From the NCBI RefSeq assembly GCF_012927045.1, contig NZ_JABBFW010000009.1, positions 62,001 to 126,000 on the forward strand: DNA of 64,000 bases. Reading direction: 5' to 3'. This document shows positions 42,515 through 54,869 of this stretch, one piece after another; positions within the stretch are counted from its first letter, which is position 1; every line of letters starts with the position of its first letter. This DNA is from Azohydromonas caseinilytica (GTDB taxonomy: Bacteria > Pseudomonadota > Gammaproteobacteria > Burkholderiales > Burkholderiaceae_C). A program made the position numbers and the translations under genes. The notes under the pieces were generated by a model that was given only the letters and a program-made list of their open reading frames with translations, made no database searches and was not told the DNA's origin.

Positions 42515-44107
42515 ATGAGCAAGCTCCCTTCCGACACCGCCCCGCCGCTGCTGCGGCTGGCGCACATATCGAAACGCTTCGGCGCGCTGCTGGCCAATGA
42601 CGACGTCTCGCTGGAGCTGCAGCGCGGCGAGGTGCTGGCCCTGCTGGGCGAGAACGGCGCGGGCAAGAGCACGCTGATGTCCATCCTGTTCGGGCATGTG
42701 CTGCCCGACGCCGGCCGCGTCGAGGTGGAGGGAAAACCGCTGCCGCCGGGCGACACGCGCGCGGCGCTGGCCGCGGGCATCGGCATGGTGCACCAGCACT
42801 TCACCCTGGCCGACAACCTGAGCGTGCTCGACAACGTGATGCTGGGCACCGAGCCGCTGTGGCAGCCGTTTTCACGCCGCCAAGTGGCCCGCGAGCGGCT
42901 GCTGGCCACGGCGCAGCGCTTCGGCCTGCACGTGGACCCCGAGGCCCGCATCGGCGACTTGTCCATGGGCGAGCGCCAGCAGGTCGAAATCCTGAAGGCG
43001 CTGGTGCGCGGGGCGCGGGTGCTGATCCTGGACGAGCCCACCGCCGTGCTGACGCCGCCGCAGAGCGAGGCGCTGTTCGCCACGCTGCGCGGCCTGGTGC
43101 GCGAGGGCCTGTCCATCCTGTTCATCAGCCACAAGCTCGACGAGGTGCGGCGCGTGTCGGACCGAGTCGCCGTGCTGCGCGCGGGCCGGCTGGTGGCGCG
43201 CTTCGACCGCCTGGACGGCGTGGATTCGGCGGCACTGGCCGAGGCCATGGTCGGGCACGCGCTCGCACCGGTGCAGCGCAGCGTGCGCCAGCCCGGTGCA
43301 TTGGTGTGCCGCCTGCGCGAGGCCAGCGTGGCCGGTCAGCCGCGCCCGCGCCTGGACCGGGTGACGCTGGAGCTGCATGCCAACGAGGTCGTGGGCATCG
43401 CCGGCGTCTCGGGCAACGGCCAGCAGGTGCTGGCCGAGCTGCTGTGCGGCGTGCGGGCCCTGGACAGCGGCACGCTGGTGTTCGAGGGCCGGCGCCTGCC
43501 GGCCCGGCCGCGCGCCTGGCTGGCGGCGGGCGTGGCGCGCATCCCGGAGGACCACCATGCCGTCGGCGCCATCGGTGACCTGGCGCTGTGGGAGAACGTG
43601 GTGCTGGAGCGCTACGCCGGCGACAGTTTTTCTCTCTTCGGCTGGCTCAGGCGCCGCCGCGCCCAGGCCCATGCCCAGGCGCTGGTGCAGCGCTTCGACG
43701 TGCGCGGCACCGAGGCCGGCGGGCTGGGCACGCCGGCGCGGCGCCTCTCGGGCGGCAACCTGCAGAAGCTCATCCTCGGCCGCGCGCTGGCGGGCGACCC
43801 CGACGCACCGCCGCCCAAGCTGATCGTCGCCAACCAGCCGACCTGGGGCCTGGACGTGGGCGCGGTGGCCTACGTGCACGAGCAGTTGCGGCAGGCCTGC
43901 GACCAGGGCGCGGCGCTGCTGCTCATCAGTGACGACCTGGACGAACTGTTTGCGCTGTCGGACCGCATCGCCGTGATGCACCACGGCCGCCTCGGCGCCG
44001 CGCGCCGCACGCAGGAGTGGACGCGCGCCGGGATCGGCTTGGCCATGGCGGGCGCGGCGGCAGCGCCCTCCCCGGCGGCCGCGAGTGAGGTGATGCATGC
44101 GGCTTGA
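42515..44107 (+). CDS. ABC transporter ATPase, nucleobase/nucleoside type
   Basis: 530 residues with two ATPase domains. The first has Walker A GENGAGKST, signature LSMGERQQ and Walker B VLILDEPTAVL. The second has a degenerate Walker A (GVSGNGQQV, no Lys), signature LSGGNLQK and LIVANQPTWGLD. This asymmetry is usual in sugar- and nucleoside-type importers paired with BMP proteins. Follows the binding protein by 26 bases and overlaps the first permease by 11 bases. Confidence 0.94.
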   Translation: MSKLPSDTAPPLLRLAHISKRFGALLANDDVSLELQRGEVLALLGENGAGKSTLMSILFGHVLPDAGRVEVEGKPLPPGDTRAALAAGIGMVHQHFTLADNLSVLDNVMLGTEPLWQPFSRRQVARERLLATAQRFGLHVDPEARIGDLSMGERQQVEILKALVRGARVLILDEPTAVLTPPQSEALFATLRGLVREGLSILFISHKLDEVRRVSDRVAVLRAGRLVARFDRLDGVDSAALAEAMVGHALAPVQRSVRQPGALVCRLREASVAGQPRPRLDRVTLELHANEVVGIAGVSGNGQQVLAELLCGVRALDSGTLVFEGRRLPARPRAWLAAGVARIPEDHHAVGAIGDLALWENVVLERYAGDSFSLFGWLRRRRAQAHAQALVQRFDVRGTEAGGLGTPARRLSGGNLQKLILGRALAGDPDAPPPKLIVANQPTWGLDVGAVAYVHEQLRQACDQGAALLLISDDLDELFALSDRIAVMHHGRLGAARRTQEWTRAGIGLAMAGAAAAPSPAAASEVMHAA

Positions 44108-45149
44108 GCGGCGGGCGGCGCCCTCGCGCGCGATGGCGCTGGCCGCGCCGCTGCTGGCCGTGGCGCTGACGCTGGCCTTGAGCGCGGCGCTGGTGGCCTG
44201 GGCCGGCGCGCCGGTGGGGCGTGCCTACGGGCTGCTGCTCGAAGGCGGCTTCGGCTCGCGGCTGGCGCTCACCGAGACGCTCACGCGCGCCACGCCGCTG
44301 ATCCTCACCGGGCTGGCCGCGGCGGTGGCCTTCCGGGCGCGGCTGTGGAACATCGGCGCCGAGGGCCAGCTCTACGCCGGCGCGCTGGCGGCGGTGGCGG
44401 TGGCCGGCGCCGGGGGCTCCTTCGCGCTGATGATCGCCGCCGCCATGGCCGCGGGCGCGGCGCTGCTGCTGGGGCCGGCGCTGCTCAAGCGGCTGGGCGT
44501 GGACGAGGTCGTCACCACGCTGCTGCTGAATTTCATCGTGCTGCTGTTCGTGTCGGCCATGCTGGACGGGCCGATGAAGGACCCGCTGGCCATGGGCTGG
44601 CCGCAGAGCATCGCGCTGCCCGAGGAACTGCAGATCGGCAACCTGGTGCCGCGCAGCCGTCTCCACAACGGGCTGCTGGCGGCGCTGGGCCTGGCCGCCC
44701 TGCTTTGGCTGCTGTTGCGCCAGACCACGCTGGGCTTCGAGATCCGCGCCGTGGGCGCCAACGCGCGCGCCGCGGCCTTCGCCGGCATGCCGGTGCAGCG
44801 CGTGACGCTGCTGGTGGCGCTGATGTCGGGCGCGCTGGCCGGGCTGGCCGGCGCCGTGGAGGTGGCGGGCCGCGCCGGCTACCTGACCTTGGACATGTCG
44901 CCGGGCTACGGCTACAGCGGCATCGTGGTGGCCATGCTGGCCGGGCTGAATCCGCTGGGCGTGGTGGCCGCGGCCGTGTTCGTCGCCGGCATCCTGGTGG
45001 GCGCCGACGGCATGAGCCGCCAGGTGGGCGTGCCCACCTACATCGCCGACGTCATCGTCGCCCTGGCGCTGATCGCGATGCTGGTGGCGACGCTGCTGGT
45101 GAACTACCGCGTGGTGTGGCGCCGGGTGGCGGCGGGAGGTGTGGCATGA
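44097..45149 (+). CDS. ABC transporter permease 1 (BPD_transp_2)
   Basis: 350 residues with eight to ten hydrophobic segments. Diagnostic stretches are LWNIGAEGQLYAGALAAV, DEVVTTLLLNFIVLLFV and GAVEVAGRAGYLTLDMSPGYGYSGI, as in nucleoside/BMP-type importer permeases. It overlaps the genes on both sides: 11 bases with the ATPase and four with permease 2. Confidence 0.94.
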   Translation: MRLERRAAPSRAMALAAPLLAVALTLALSAALVAWAGAPVGRAYGLLLEGGFGSRLALTETLTRATPLILTGLAAAVAFRARLWNIGAEGQLYAGALAAVAVAGAGGSFALMIAAAMAAGAALLLGPALLKRLGVDEVVTTLLLNFIVLLFVSAMLDGPMKDPLAMGWPQSIALPEELQIGNLVPRSRLHNGLLAALGLAALLWLLLRQTTLGFEIRAVGANARAAAFAGMPVQRVTLLVALMSGALAGLAGAVEVAGRAGYLTLDMSPGYGYSGIVVAMLAGLNPLGVVAAAVFVAGILVGADGMSRQVGVPTYIADVIVALALIAMLVATLLVNYRVVWRRVAAGGVA

Positions 45150-46069
45150 GTGAGCTGCTGGACCTCCTCGCCGCCGCGCCCTTCTGGGTGGCGGTGCTGC
45201 GCATCGCCACGCCGCTGATCTTCGGCACGCTGGGCGTGCTGCTGTGCGAGCGCGCCGGGGTGCTGAACCTGGGCGTGGAAGGGATCATGGTGGCCGGCGC
45301 CTTCGCCGGCTGGCTCACCGTCTACGCCGGCCAGGGCCTGTGGAGCGGCGTGCTGGTGGCCGCAGCCGTCGGGGCGCTGCTGGGGCTGCTGCACGCCTTC
45401 CTGACCGTGACGCTGGCGCTGAGCCAGCATGTGGCCGGGCTGGGCCTGACGCTGCTGGCCACGAGCCTGGCGAGCTACGCCTACCGCGTGAGCTTTCCGA
45501 AGGTGGAGCGCCCGCCCACCATCGAGGCCTTCGAGCCGATGCAGTCGCTGCCCGTGCCGGTGCTGGCCGAGCAGACGCCACTGACGCTGCTGGCCCTGCT
45601 GCTGGTACCTTCGCTCGCGTTTTTGTTGCACCGCACACCCATCGGCCTGGCGATCCGCATGGCTGGGGAAAACCCGGCGGCGGTCGAGAGCCAGGGCCTG
45701 TCGGTGGCGAAATTGCGCACCGGCGCGGTGGTGGCGGGCTCGGCGCTGATGGGCGTGGCCGGGGCGTTCCTGACGCTGTCGGCCTTCAACGCCTTCTACT
45801 TCAACATGGTCAACGGCCGCGGCTGGGTGTGCATCGCGCTGGTGGTGTTCGCCTCGTGGCGGCCGGGCAAGGCGCTGCTGGGCGCGCTGCTGTTCGCCTT
45901 CTTCGACGCGCTGCAGTTGCGGCTGCAACAAGGCGGCGCCGGAGCCCTGCCCTACCAGTTCTACCTCATGCTGCCCTATGCCATGGCCATCGTCGCGCTG
46001 GTCGTGATGGCGCGGCGGGCGGCTTATCCTCAAGCCTTGATGAAGCCCTACCGCAAGGGCGAACGCTAG
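45146..46069 (+). CDS. ABC transporter permease 2 (BPD_transp_2)
   Basis: 307 residues with about eight hydrophobic segments. ERAGVLNLGVEGIMVAGAFAG and LRTGAVVAGSALMGVAGAFL match the second permease of BMP-type systems. The start ATG 45146 overlaps the permease 1 stop (ATGA). The catabolic gene URC1 begins 22 bases after its stop, which ties transport to degradation. Confidence 0.94.
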   Translation: MSELLDLLAAAPFWVAVLRIATPLIFGTLGVLLCERAGVLNLGVEGIMVAGAFAGWLTVYAGQGLWSGVLVAAAVGALLGLLHAFLTVTLALSQHVAGLGLTLLATSLASYAYRVSFPKVERPPTIEAFEPMQSLPVPVLAEQTPLTLLALLLVPSLAFLLHRTPIGLAIRMAGENPAAVESQGLSVAKLRTGAVVAGSALMGVAGAFLTLSAFNAFYFNMVNGRGWVCIALVVFASWRPGKALLGALLFAFFDALQLRLQQGGAGALPYQFYLMLPYAMAIVALVVMARRAAYPQALMKPYRKGER

Positions 46070-46091
46070 CAGTAGCAGGAAGGAGACCGCG

Positions 46092-47352
<1,261 letters not shown>

Positions 47353-47363
<11 letters not shown>

Positions 47364-48654
47364 GCCCAACCCCACGCTGACGCCCGGCGACGTGGCCGAG
47401 GCGGTGCGGCGGCTGCGCCAGGTCGCCACGGTGCGCGAGCGCTGCGCCAACCTCACGCAGGCGGTGCGCGAGGGGCGCTCCGAACACTTCACGCTGGACG
47501 AGTCGAAGCTCGACGACGTGGCGCAGCGCATCGCGGCGCTGACGCAGTCGCGCTTCCCGGACGGGCGTATCCCGCTGCACAGCCGCTGGCGCCATTTCGA
47601 GGCCGGCGGCATCGATCGCCTGGCGGAGGTCGATGCCAAGCTGGCGGGGCAGAGCCATGCGGCGCGGGCGCGGGCGCACATCGAGCTGGTCTTGATCAGC
47701 GTGCTGCTCGACGCCGGGGCCGGCGCGCAATGGCAGTACGTCGAGCACGAGACCGGGCAGACCTTTTCGCGTTCCGAGGGCCTGGGCGTGGCCAGCCTGC
47801 GCGGCTTCCTGGCCGGCGCCTTCTCCAGCGACGCGGGCGACCCCTGCCGGGTGGACGCCAAGGCGCTGTCGCGCCTGGACGTGCCCACGCTGGCCGGCCT
47901 GTTCCAAGTGCGCGAGGTCAATCCGCTGCTGGGCCTGGAAGGCCGCGTCGCCCTGCTGCGCCGCCTGGCGCAGGCGCTGCGCGCGCAGCCCGACATCTTC
48001 ACGGCCGACGGGCGGCCGGGCCACCTGTTCGATGCGCTGACGCATCACCACCATGCGCCGCGGCTGCACAACCACCACGTGGTGCCGGGCAGCACGCAGC
48101 ACCAGCACCAGGTGTCGGCGGCGCGGCTGCTGCAGGCGCTACTGGACGCCTTCAGCGGCATCTGGCCCAGCGGGCAGCAGTTCCTGGGCGTGCCGGTGGG
48201 TGACGCCTGGGCGCATCCGCTGGCCGGCGGCGAGGGGCCCAGCGCCGGCTGGGTGCCGTTCCACAAGCTCAGCCAGTGGCTGAGCTACTCGCTGGTCGAG
48301 CCCTTCGAGGCCGCGGGCGTGCACATCACCGGGCTGGACGAGCTCACCGGGCTGCCCGAGTACCGCAACGGCGGGCTGCTGCTCGATGCCGGCGTGATCC
48401 GGCCGCGGGACGCGGAGTTCGGCGCCCGCGCGCGCGTGCCGGGCGAGCCCTGGGTGATCGAGTGGCGGGCGCTGACCGTGTCGCTGCTCGATGCCCTGCT
48501 GCCGCGCGTGCGCGCGCTGCTGGGCCGGGAGGACCTGCCGCTGGCCTGCCTGCTGGAGGGCGGCAGCTGGGCGGCGGGCCGGCAGATCGCAGCCGAGCGC
48601 CGCCCGGGCGGCGCGCCGCCGGTGACCATCGACAGTGACGGCACCGTGTTCTGA
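47353..48654 (+). CDS. URC4/urg3-family protein (DUF1688)
   Basis: 433 residues, the full length of DUF1688. Visible conserved stretches are RVRERC-like [67 protein letters not shown] and [12 protein letters not shown]. In yeast, urc4 mutants accumulate ribosylurea, so this protein acts on that intermediate after the pyrimidine ring is opened. The mechanism is not well established. Start TTG 47353 is preceded by AAGGGG and overlaps URC1 by 11 bases. Confidence 0.92.
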
Positions 48655-48697
48655 CCCGGAGACCAGACACCACATTCATCGCGAGGGAGAGAAGGCC

Positions 48698-49327
48698 ATG
48701 CCCGTCGTTCACGTCATCGACCACCCGCTGGTGCAGCACAAGCTCACGCTCATGCGCGAGAAGGACCGCAGCACCAACAGCTTCCGCCGGCTGATGCACG
48801 AGCTCAGCATGCTCATGGCCTACGAGGTCACGCGCGACATGCCCACGCAGCTCATCGACATCGAGACGCCGCTGGAGACCATGCGCTCGCCGGTGATCGA
48901 CGGCAAGAAGATCGTGTTCGTCTCGGTCATGCGCGCCGGCGGCGGCTTCCTCGACGGCATGCTGGAGATCATTCCCGGCGCGCGCGTCGGGCATGTGGGC
49001 CTGTACCGCGACCCGCGCACGCTGGTGGCGGTGGAGTACTACTTCAAGATGCCCGACCACATGGAGGAGCGCGACGCCATCGTGCTGGACCCGATGCTGG
49101 CCACCGGCAACTCCGCCGCCGCCGCGGTGGAGCGGGTCAAGGAGTGCCGCCCGCGCTCGATCCGCTTCGTCAGCCTGCTGGCCGCGCCCGAGGGGCTGCA
49201 GAACTTCCACGCCCAGCACCCGGACGTGCCGGTGTACACCGCGTCCATCGACCGCCAGCTCAACGAGCACGGCTACATCCTGCCCGGCCTGGGCGACGCC
49301 GGCGACCGGCTGTTCGGGACCAAGTGA
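48698..49327 (+). CDS. upp: Uracil phosphoribosyltransferase
   Basis: 209 residues. The start [22 protein letters not shown] and the PRPP-binding loop [19 protein letters not shown] are diagnostic, and the uracil-binding tail [18 protein letters not shown] is intact. It converts uracil and PRPP to UMP. In the URC pathway this is the entry step rather than simple salvage. GAGGGAGA precedes the ATG; its stop overlaps the codA start by one base (TGATG). Confidence 0.96.
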   Translation: MPVVHVIDHPLVQHKLTLMREKDRSTNSFRRLMHELSMLMAYEVTRDMPTQLIDIETPLETMRSPVIDGKKIVFVSVMRAGGGFLDGMLEIIPGARVGHVGLYRDPRTLVAVEYYFKMPDHMEERDAIVLDPMLATGNSAAAAVERVKECRPRSIRFVSLLAAPEGLQNFHAQHPDVPVYTASIDRQLNEHGYILPGLGDAGDRLFGTK

Positions 49328-50661
49328 TGGCCGACCTGCTGCTGCGCAACGTCACGCTGCCCGACGGGCGCGGCGACGTGGACGTGCTGGTGCGCGAGGG
49401 GCGCATCGCCGCCGTGGGCCCGGCGCTGCCCGCGCCGGAAGGCATCCATGCCCTCGACGGTTGCGGCTGGCTGCTGAGCCCGCCCTTCGTCGATGCCCAT
49501 TTCCACATGGATTCCACCCTCAGCCACGGCCAGCCGCGGGTCAACGCCAGCGGCACGCTGCTGGAGGGCATCTCGCTGTGGGGCCAGCTCAAACCGCTGC
49601 TGACGCAGGAGGCGCTGGTGGAGCGCGCGCTGCGCTACTGCGACTGGGCCGTGGCGCGCGGGCTGCTGGCGATCCGCTCGCACGTGGACGTCAGCGACCC
49701 CAGTCTGCTGACGGTGGAGGCGCTGCTGCATGTGAAGAAGCAGGTGGCGCCCTACCTGGATCTGCAGCTGGTGGCCTTCCCGCAGGACGGCGTGCTGCGC
49801 AGCCCAGGCGCTTTTGAAAACCTCAAGCGCGCGCTGGACCGGGGCGTGGAGGTGGTGGGCGGCATCCCGCATTTCGAGCGGACCATGGCCGACGGCGCCG
49901 AGAGCGTGCGGCTGCTGTGCGAGCTGGCGGCCGAGCGCGGCCTGCGCGTGGACATGCACTGCGACGAGAGCGACGACCCGCTGTCGCGCCACGTCGAGAC
50001 GCTGGCCTTCCACACGCACCGGCTCGGCCTGCAGGGGCGCGTGACGGGCTCGCACCTCACGTCCATGCATTCCATGGACAACTACTACGTGTCCAAGCTG
50101 CTGCCGCTGATGGCGGAAGCCGGCCTGCACGCGGTGGCGAACCCGCTCATCAACATCATGCTGCAGGGCCGGCACGACACCTACCCGAAGCGCCGCGGCA
50201 TGACGCGCGTGCCCGAGCTGATGGGCGCGGGCGTGAACGTCGGCTTCGGCCACGACTGCGTGATGGACCCCTGGTACCCGCTGGGCTCGGCCGACATGCT
50301 CGAAGTCGCCGCCATGGGCCTGCACGTGGCGCAGATGGGCTCCGTGGCCGGGCAGCGCGCCTGCTTCGATGCCGTGACGGTGAACAGCGCGCGCATCCTG
50401 GGGCTGGAGGGCTACGGCCTGCAACCGGGTTGTCGTGGCGACTTCGTGCTGCTGCAGGCGCGCTCGGCCGAGGAGGCGATCCGGCTGCGCGCGCAGCGGC
50501 TGCTGGTGGTGCGCGGCGGGCGGGTGCTGGCGCGCGCGCCGGAGCAGTCGGTGGCGCTGGAGCTGCCCGGGCGGCCGGCGCGTGTGGACTTCACGCTGGC
50601 ATCCACAGGGCGGGACGGCACAGCCGGCCCCACGCCGGGCGGGCCGGAGCCGCGACTCTAG
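49327..50661 (+). CDS. codA: CodA-like deaminase, Asp314 replaced by Cys
   Basis: 444 residues, closely related to E. coli CodA along its length (PPFVDAHFHMDST, SHVDVSDPSLLTVEALL, GRHDTYPKRRGMTRV, DPWYPLG). Metal and catalytic residues His58, His60, His211, Glu214 and Asp310 are kept. At 311 there is Cys (GHDCV) where CodA has the discriminating Asp314 (GHDDV). Bacterial CodA homologues that lack this Asp have been shown to deaminate 5-methylcytosine to thymine, so this enzyme may accept it as well as cytosine. Last gene of the operon. Confidence 0.9.
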   Translation: MADLLLRNVTLPDGRGDVDVLVREGRIAAVGPALPAPEGIHALDGCGWLLSPPFVDAHFHMDSTLSHGQPRVNASGTLLEGISLWGQLKPLLTQEALVERALRYCDWAVARGLLAIRSHVDVSDPSLLTVEALLHVKKQVAPYLDLQLVAFPQDGVLRSPGAFENLKRALDRGVEVVGGIPHFERTMADGAESVRLLCELAAERGLRVDMHCDESDDPLSRHVETLAFHTHRLGLQGRVTGSHLTSMHSMDNYYVSKLLPLMAEAGLHAVANPLINIMLQGRHDTYPKRRGMTRVPELMGAGVNVGFGHDCVMDPWYPLGSADMLEVAAMGLHVAQMGSVAGQRACFDAVTVNSARILGLEGYGLQPGCRGDFVLLQARSAEEAIRLRAQRLLVVRGGRVLARAPEQSVALELPGRPARVDFTLASTGRDGTAGPTPGGPEPRL

Positions 50662-50664
50662 AAT
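50659..50664 (+). promoter_or_regulatory. Possible -10 box of the GST gene
   Basis: TAGAAT lies 27 bases before the GST ATG, overlapping the codA stop codon. The same CCTAGAAT/CTCTAGAAT pattern recurs 27 bases before the M20 peptidase gene (53318-53323) and on the minus strand ahead of the ferritin-like gene. No convincing -35 is seen. Confidence 0.35.
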
Positions 50665-50690
50665 CGGCGCCCTATTGAACACAGGCAGGC

Positions 50691-51308
50691 ATGAAGCTCA
50701 TCGGATCGCTCACCAGCCCTTACGTGCGCAAGGTGCGCGTCGTGATGGCGGAGAAAAAGCTGGACTACCAGTTCGTGCAGGAAGACGTCTGGGGCAGCGA
50801 CGCGATGCTGTCCGTGAACCCGCTGGGCAAGGTGCCCTGCCTGGTGACCGAAGCCGGCGAGGCGGTGTACGACTCGCGCGTGATCGTCGAGTACGTGGAC
50901 ACGCTCTCCCCCGTGGGCCGGCTCATTCCGGCCAGCGGCCGCGAACGCGCCGAGGTGCGCACGCTGGAGGCGCTGGCCGACGGGCTGCTCGATGCCGCGA
51001 TCCTCGCGCGCCTGGAGCAGACCTGGCCCGGCCGTGGCGACGCCCAGCGCAGCCCGGCCTGGATCGACCGCCAGATGCTGCGTGTGCACGCCGCGCTGAA
51101 AGCGATGTCGCAGGCGCTGGGCGACGATGCCTGGTGCGTGAACAACCATTTCTCGCTGGCCGACATCGCCGTGGGCTGCGCGGTGGGCTACCTGGCCTTC
51201 CGCTTCCCGCACATCGACTGGCGCACCGACCATCCCAACCTGGCGCGCCTGTCCGACAAGCTCGAAGCCCGGGCCAGCTTCGCCGCCACCGCGGTGCCCA
51301 AGGCCTGA
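50691..51308 (+). CDS. Glutathione S-transferase, YibF-like
   Basis: 205 residues. The thioredoxin-like N-terminal domain has GSLTSPYVRKVRVVMAEK, the cis-Pro region LGKVPCLV and the gamma-glutamyl-binding YDSRVIVEYVD; the C-terminal helical domain has NNHFSLADIAVGCAVGYL. It should bind glutathione; the electrophile or other substrate is unknown. It lies just after the pyrimidine operon but has its own likely -10 box, so I treat it as separate. Confidence 0.9.
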   Translation: MKLIGSLTSPYVRKVRVVMAEKKLDYQFVQEDVWGSDAMLSVNPLGKVPCLVTEAGEAVYDSRVIVEYVDTLSPVGRLIPASGRERAEVRTLEALADGLLDAAILARLEQTWPGRGDAQRSPAWIDRQMLRVHAALKAMSQALGDDAWCVNNHFSLADIAVGCAVGYLAFRFPHIDWRTDHPNLARLSDKLEARASFAATAVPKA

Positions 51309-51370
51309 GGCTTTGATCTGCCGCAGGCGCCGTGACGGCGCTGCGGCCCGGGGACGCCGCGAACGTCGCC

Positions 51371-51376
51371 TATACT
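51371..51376 (+). promoter_or_regulatory. -10 box of metX
   Basis: TATACT ends about nine bases before the SAM-II aptamer begins, so transcription would start almost exactly at the riboswitch. No clear -35 is present 17 bases upstream. Confidence 0.5.
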
Positions 51377-51384
51377 GTCCTCTT

Positions 51385-51436
51385 CAGCGCCGATTTGTTC
51401 CGGATTGCGGGCGCTCAACAAATGCAGCTAAAGAGG
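51385..51436 (+). promoter_or_regulatory. SAM-II riboswitch of metX
   Basis: The segment reads like the SAM-II aptamer. AGCGCC pairs with GGCGCT to form the main stem, the bulge loop holds ATTTGT, and this pairs with ACAAAT in the H-type pseudoknot before the conserved GCAGCTAAAGAGGG tail. SAM-II binds S-adenosylmethionine and switches off methionine-synthesis genes. It lies just after the -10 box TATACT and before a terminator, so excess SAM should reduce metX-metW transcription. Confidence 0.92.
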
Positions 51437-51445
51437 GACGCCCAG

Positions 51446-51480
51446 ACCCGGTGTCCGCTTTGAGCGACGCCGGGTTTTTT
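51446..51480 (+). terminator. Terminator between SAM-II aptamer and metX
   Basis: ACCCGG (51446-51451) pairs with CCGGGT (51470-51475), with further pairing inside (CGC with GCG), and six T residues follow (51475-51480). It lies 10 bases after the aptamer and 25 bases before the metX ATG, so it is the likely expression platform. The aptamer tail does not obviously overlap the stem, so how the switch is transmitted is unclear. Confidence 0.8.
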
Positions 51481-51505
51481 GCTTCTGGAGGGACGGGTTT
51501 CATCC

Positions 51506-52684
51506 ATGGGTTCTATCGGGCATGTCACGCCGCAGCGCATGCATTTCGCGCAGCCGCTGCCGCTCAAGAGCGGCGCGCAGCTCCCCGACTACACGCTGGC
51601 GTACGAGACCTACGGCACGCTCAACGAGGCGCGCAGCAACGCCGTGCTGGTGTGCCACGCGCTCAACGCCAGCCACCACGTGGCCGGCACCTACGCCGGC
51701 CAGGAGAAGAGCGAAGGCTGGTGGAACAACCTGGTCGGCCCCGGCAAGCCGCTGGACACCGACCGCTTCTTCGTCATCGGCGTCAACAACCCCGGCTCCT
51801 GCTTCGGCTCCACCGGCCCCCGGGACCTCAATCCCGCCACCGGCCAGCCCTGGGGCGCGGACTTTCCCGTCGTGACGGTGGAGGACTGGGTCAACGCCCA
51901 GGCCCGGCTGCTGGACGAGCTGGGCATCGAGCAATTGGCGGCCGTGATCGGTGGCAGCCTGGGCGGCATGCAGGCGCTCTCCTGGACCATCCAGCACCCG
52001 CAGCGCGTGCGCCACGCGCTGGTTATCGCCAGCGCACCGAACCTGTCGGCGCAGAACATTGCCTTCAACGAGGTGGCGCGCCGCGCCATCTGCACCGATC
52101 CCGAGTTCCACGGCGGCCACTTCTACGCCCATGGCGTGGTACCGCAGCGCGGGCTGCGCGTGGCGCGGATGATCGGTCACATCACGTACCTCTCCGACGA
52201 CTCGATGGAAGCCAAGTTCGGCCGCGCCCTGCGCGCCGCGGAGCTGGCCTACAGCACGCAGCAGATCGAGTTCCAGATCGAGAGCTACCTGCGCTACCAG
52301 GGCGACAAGTTCAGCGAGTACTTCGACGCCAACACCTACCTGCTGATCACGCGCGCCCTGGACTACTTCGACCCCGCGCGCGAGCACGGCGGCGACCTCT
52401 CGGCCGCGCTGGCCAAGGCCACGGCGAAGTTCCTGGTGGTGAGCTTCACCACCGACTGGCGCTTCTCGCCGCAGCGCTCGCGCGAGATCGTGCAGGCGCT
52501 GCTGGACAACGGCAGCGACGTGGCCTACGCGGAGATCGACGCCCCGCACGGCCATGACGCCTTCCTGCTGGAGGACCCGCGCTACCACGGCGTGGTGCGC
52601 GCCTATTTCGAGCGCGTGGCGGCGGAGATTTCCGCGGTCTCCTCCCCGGCGGTGGCCGTGAGCAAGCTCAGGGAGGCGGCATGA
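51506..52684 (+). CDS. metX: Homoserine O-acyltransferase MetX
   Basis: 392 residues of the alpha/beta-hydrolase fold. The nucleophile motif [10 protein letters not shown], the Asp in SFTTDWRF and the His in PHGHDAFLL form the catalytic triad; [14 protein letters not shown] is a family signature. It acylates homoserine, with acetyl-CoA or succinyl-CoA, for methionine synthesis; the acyl donor cannot be told from sequence here. ATG 51506 ([14 protein letters not shown]) matches homologues. Translationally coupled to metW and controlled by SAM-II. Confidence 0.95.
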   Translation: MGSIGHVTPQRMHFAQPLPLKSGAQLPDYTLAYETYGTLNEARSNAVLVCHALNASHHVAGTYAGQEKSEGWWNNLVGPGKPLDTDRFFVIGVNNPGSCFGSTGPRDLNPATGQPWGADFPVVTVEDWVNAQARLLDELGIEQLAAVIGGSLGGMQALSWTIQHPQRVRHALVIASAPNLSAQNIAFNEVARRAICTDPEFHGGHFYAHGVVPQRGLRVARMIGHITYLSDDSMEAKFGRALRAAELAYSTQQIEFQIESYLRYQGDKFSEYFDANTYLLITRALDYFDPAREHGGDLSAALAKATAKFLVVSFTTDWRFSPQRSREIVQALLDNGSDVAYAEIDAPHGHDAFLLEDPRYHGVVRAYFERVAAEISAVSSPAVAVSKLREAA

Positions 52685-53265
52685 GTGATCGCCAGGCCAT
52701 GGCACTGATCGCCGAGATGGTGCCCAAGGGCAGCCGCGTGCTGGACCTGGGCTGCGGCAACGGGGCGCTGCTGGAGCTGCTGCGCAAGGAGCGCGGCTGC
52801 AGCGGCTACGGCGTGGAGATCGACGACGCCAAGGTGCTGGAGTGCGTCAAGCGCGGCGTCAACGTCATCCAGCGCAACCTCGACGAGGGCCTGGGGCTGT
52901 TCCGCGACGGCAGCTTCGACGTGGTGCTGCAGCTCGACACCCTGCAGCACCTGCGCAACACCGCCGAGGTGCTGCGCGAGACGGCGCGGGTGGGACGCAG
53001 CTGCATCGTGAGCTTCCCGAACTTCGCGCACTGGCCGAACCGCTTCTCGGTGCTGCGCGGGCGCATGCCCGTGACCAAGACGCTGCCCTACCAGTGGTAC
53101 GACACACCCAACATCCGCGTCGGCACCTTCGCCGACTTCGAGGTGCTGGCCGGCCAGTGCGGGCTGCGCGTGCTGCAGTCGTTCGGCCTGCACGACGGCC
53201 GCAAGGTCGGCGCCTGGCCGAACCTGATGGCGAGCACGGCGGTGTTCAGGCTGGAGCGCGGCTGA
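52681..53265 (+). CDS. metW: Methionine biosynthesis protein MetW
   Basis: 194 residues of a class I methyltransferase-like fold: [18 protein letters not shown] is the SAM-binding motif, followed by [13 protein letters not shown] and [21 protein letters not shown], which is typical of MetW. It works with MetX, and in related bacteria the pair is needed for homoserine acylation. It overlaps the metX stop by four bases. Confidence 0.95.
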   Translation: MSDRQAMALIAEMVPKGSRVLDLGCGNGALLELLRKERGCSGYGVEIDDAKVLECVKRGVNVIQRNLDEGLGLFRDGSFDVVLQLDTLQHLRNTAEVLRETARVGRSCIVSFPNFAHWPNRFSVLRGRMPVTKTLPYQWYDTPNIRVGTFADFEVLAGQCGLRVLQSFGLHDGRKVGAWPNLMASTAVFRLERG

Positions 53266-53349
53266 GTGGCTGAACGCCCGTCATCCCGCCTCCGCCAGGA
53301 GTGAAAAAGGCGGCTCCTAGAATGGGTTCAACCCTTCTCGGAGCCCGCC

Positions 53350-54819
<1,470 letters not shown>

Positions 54820-54857
54820 GGATGTGGGTGGGGCGGATTGGTCGGTTGAGCTGGACA

Positions 54858-54869
54858 ATGTGCGCACAT
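54858..54869. promoter_or_regulatory. Palindrome upstream of the TRAP genes
   Basis: ATGTGCGCACAT is a perfect 12-base palindrome in the 259-base gap between the M20 gene and dctQ, about 210 bases before dctQ. It could be an operator for an unidentified regulator; no regulator gene lies beside it. The rest of the gap shows only a small GC hairpin (CCCGGCC and GGCCGGG) at about 55050-55066. Confidence 0.3.
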
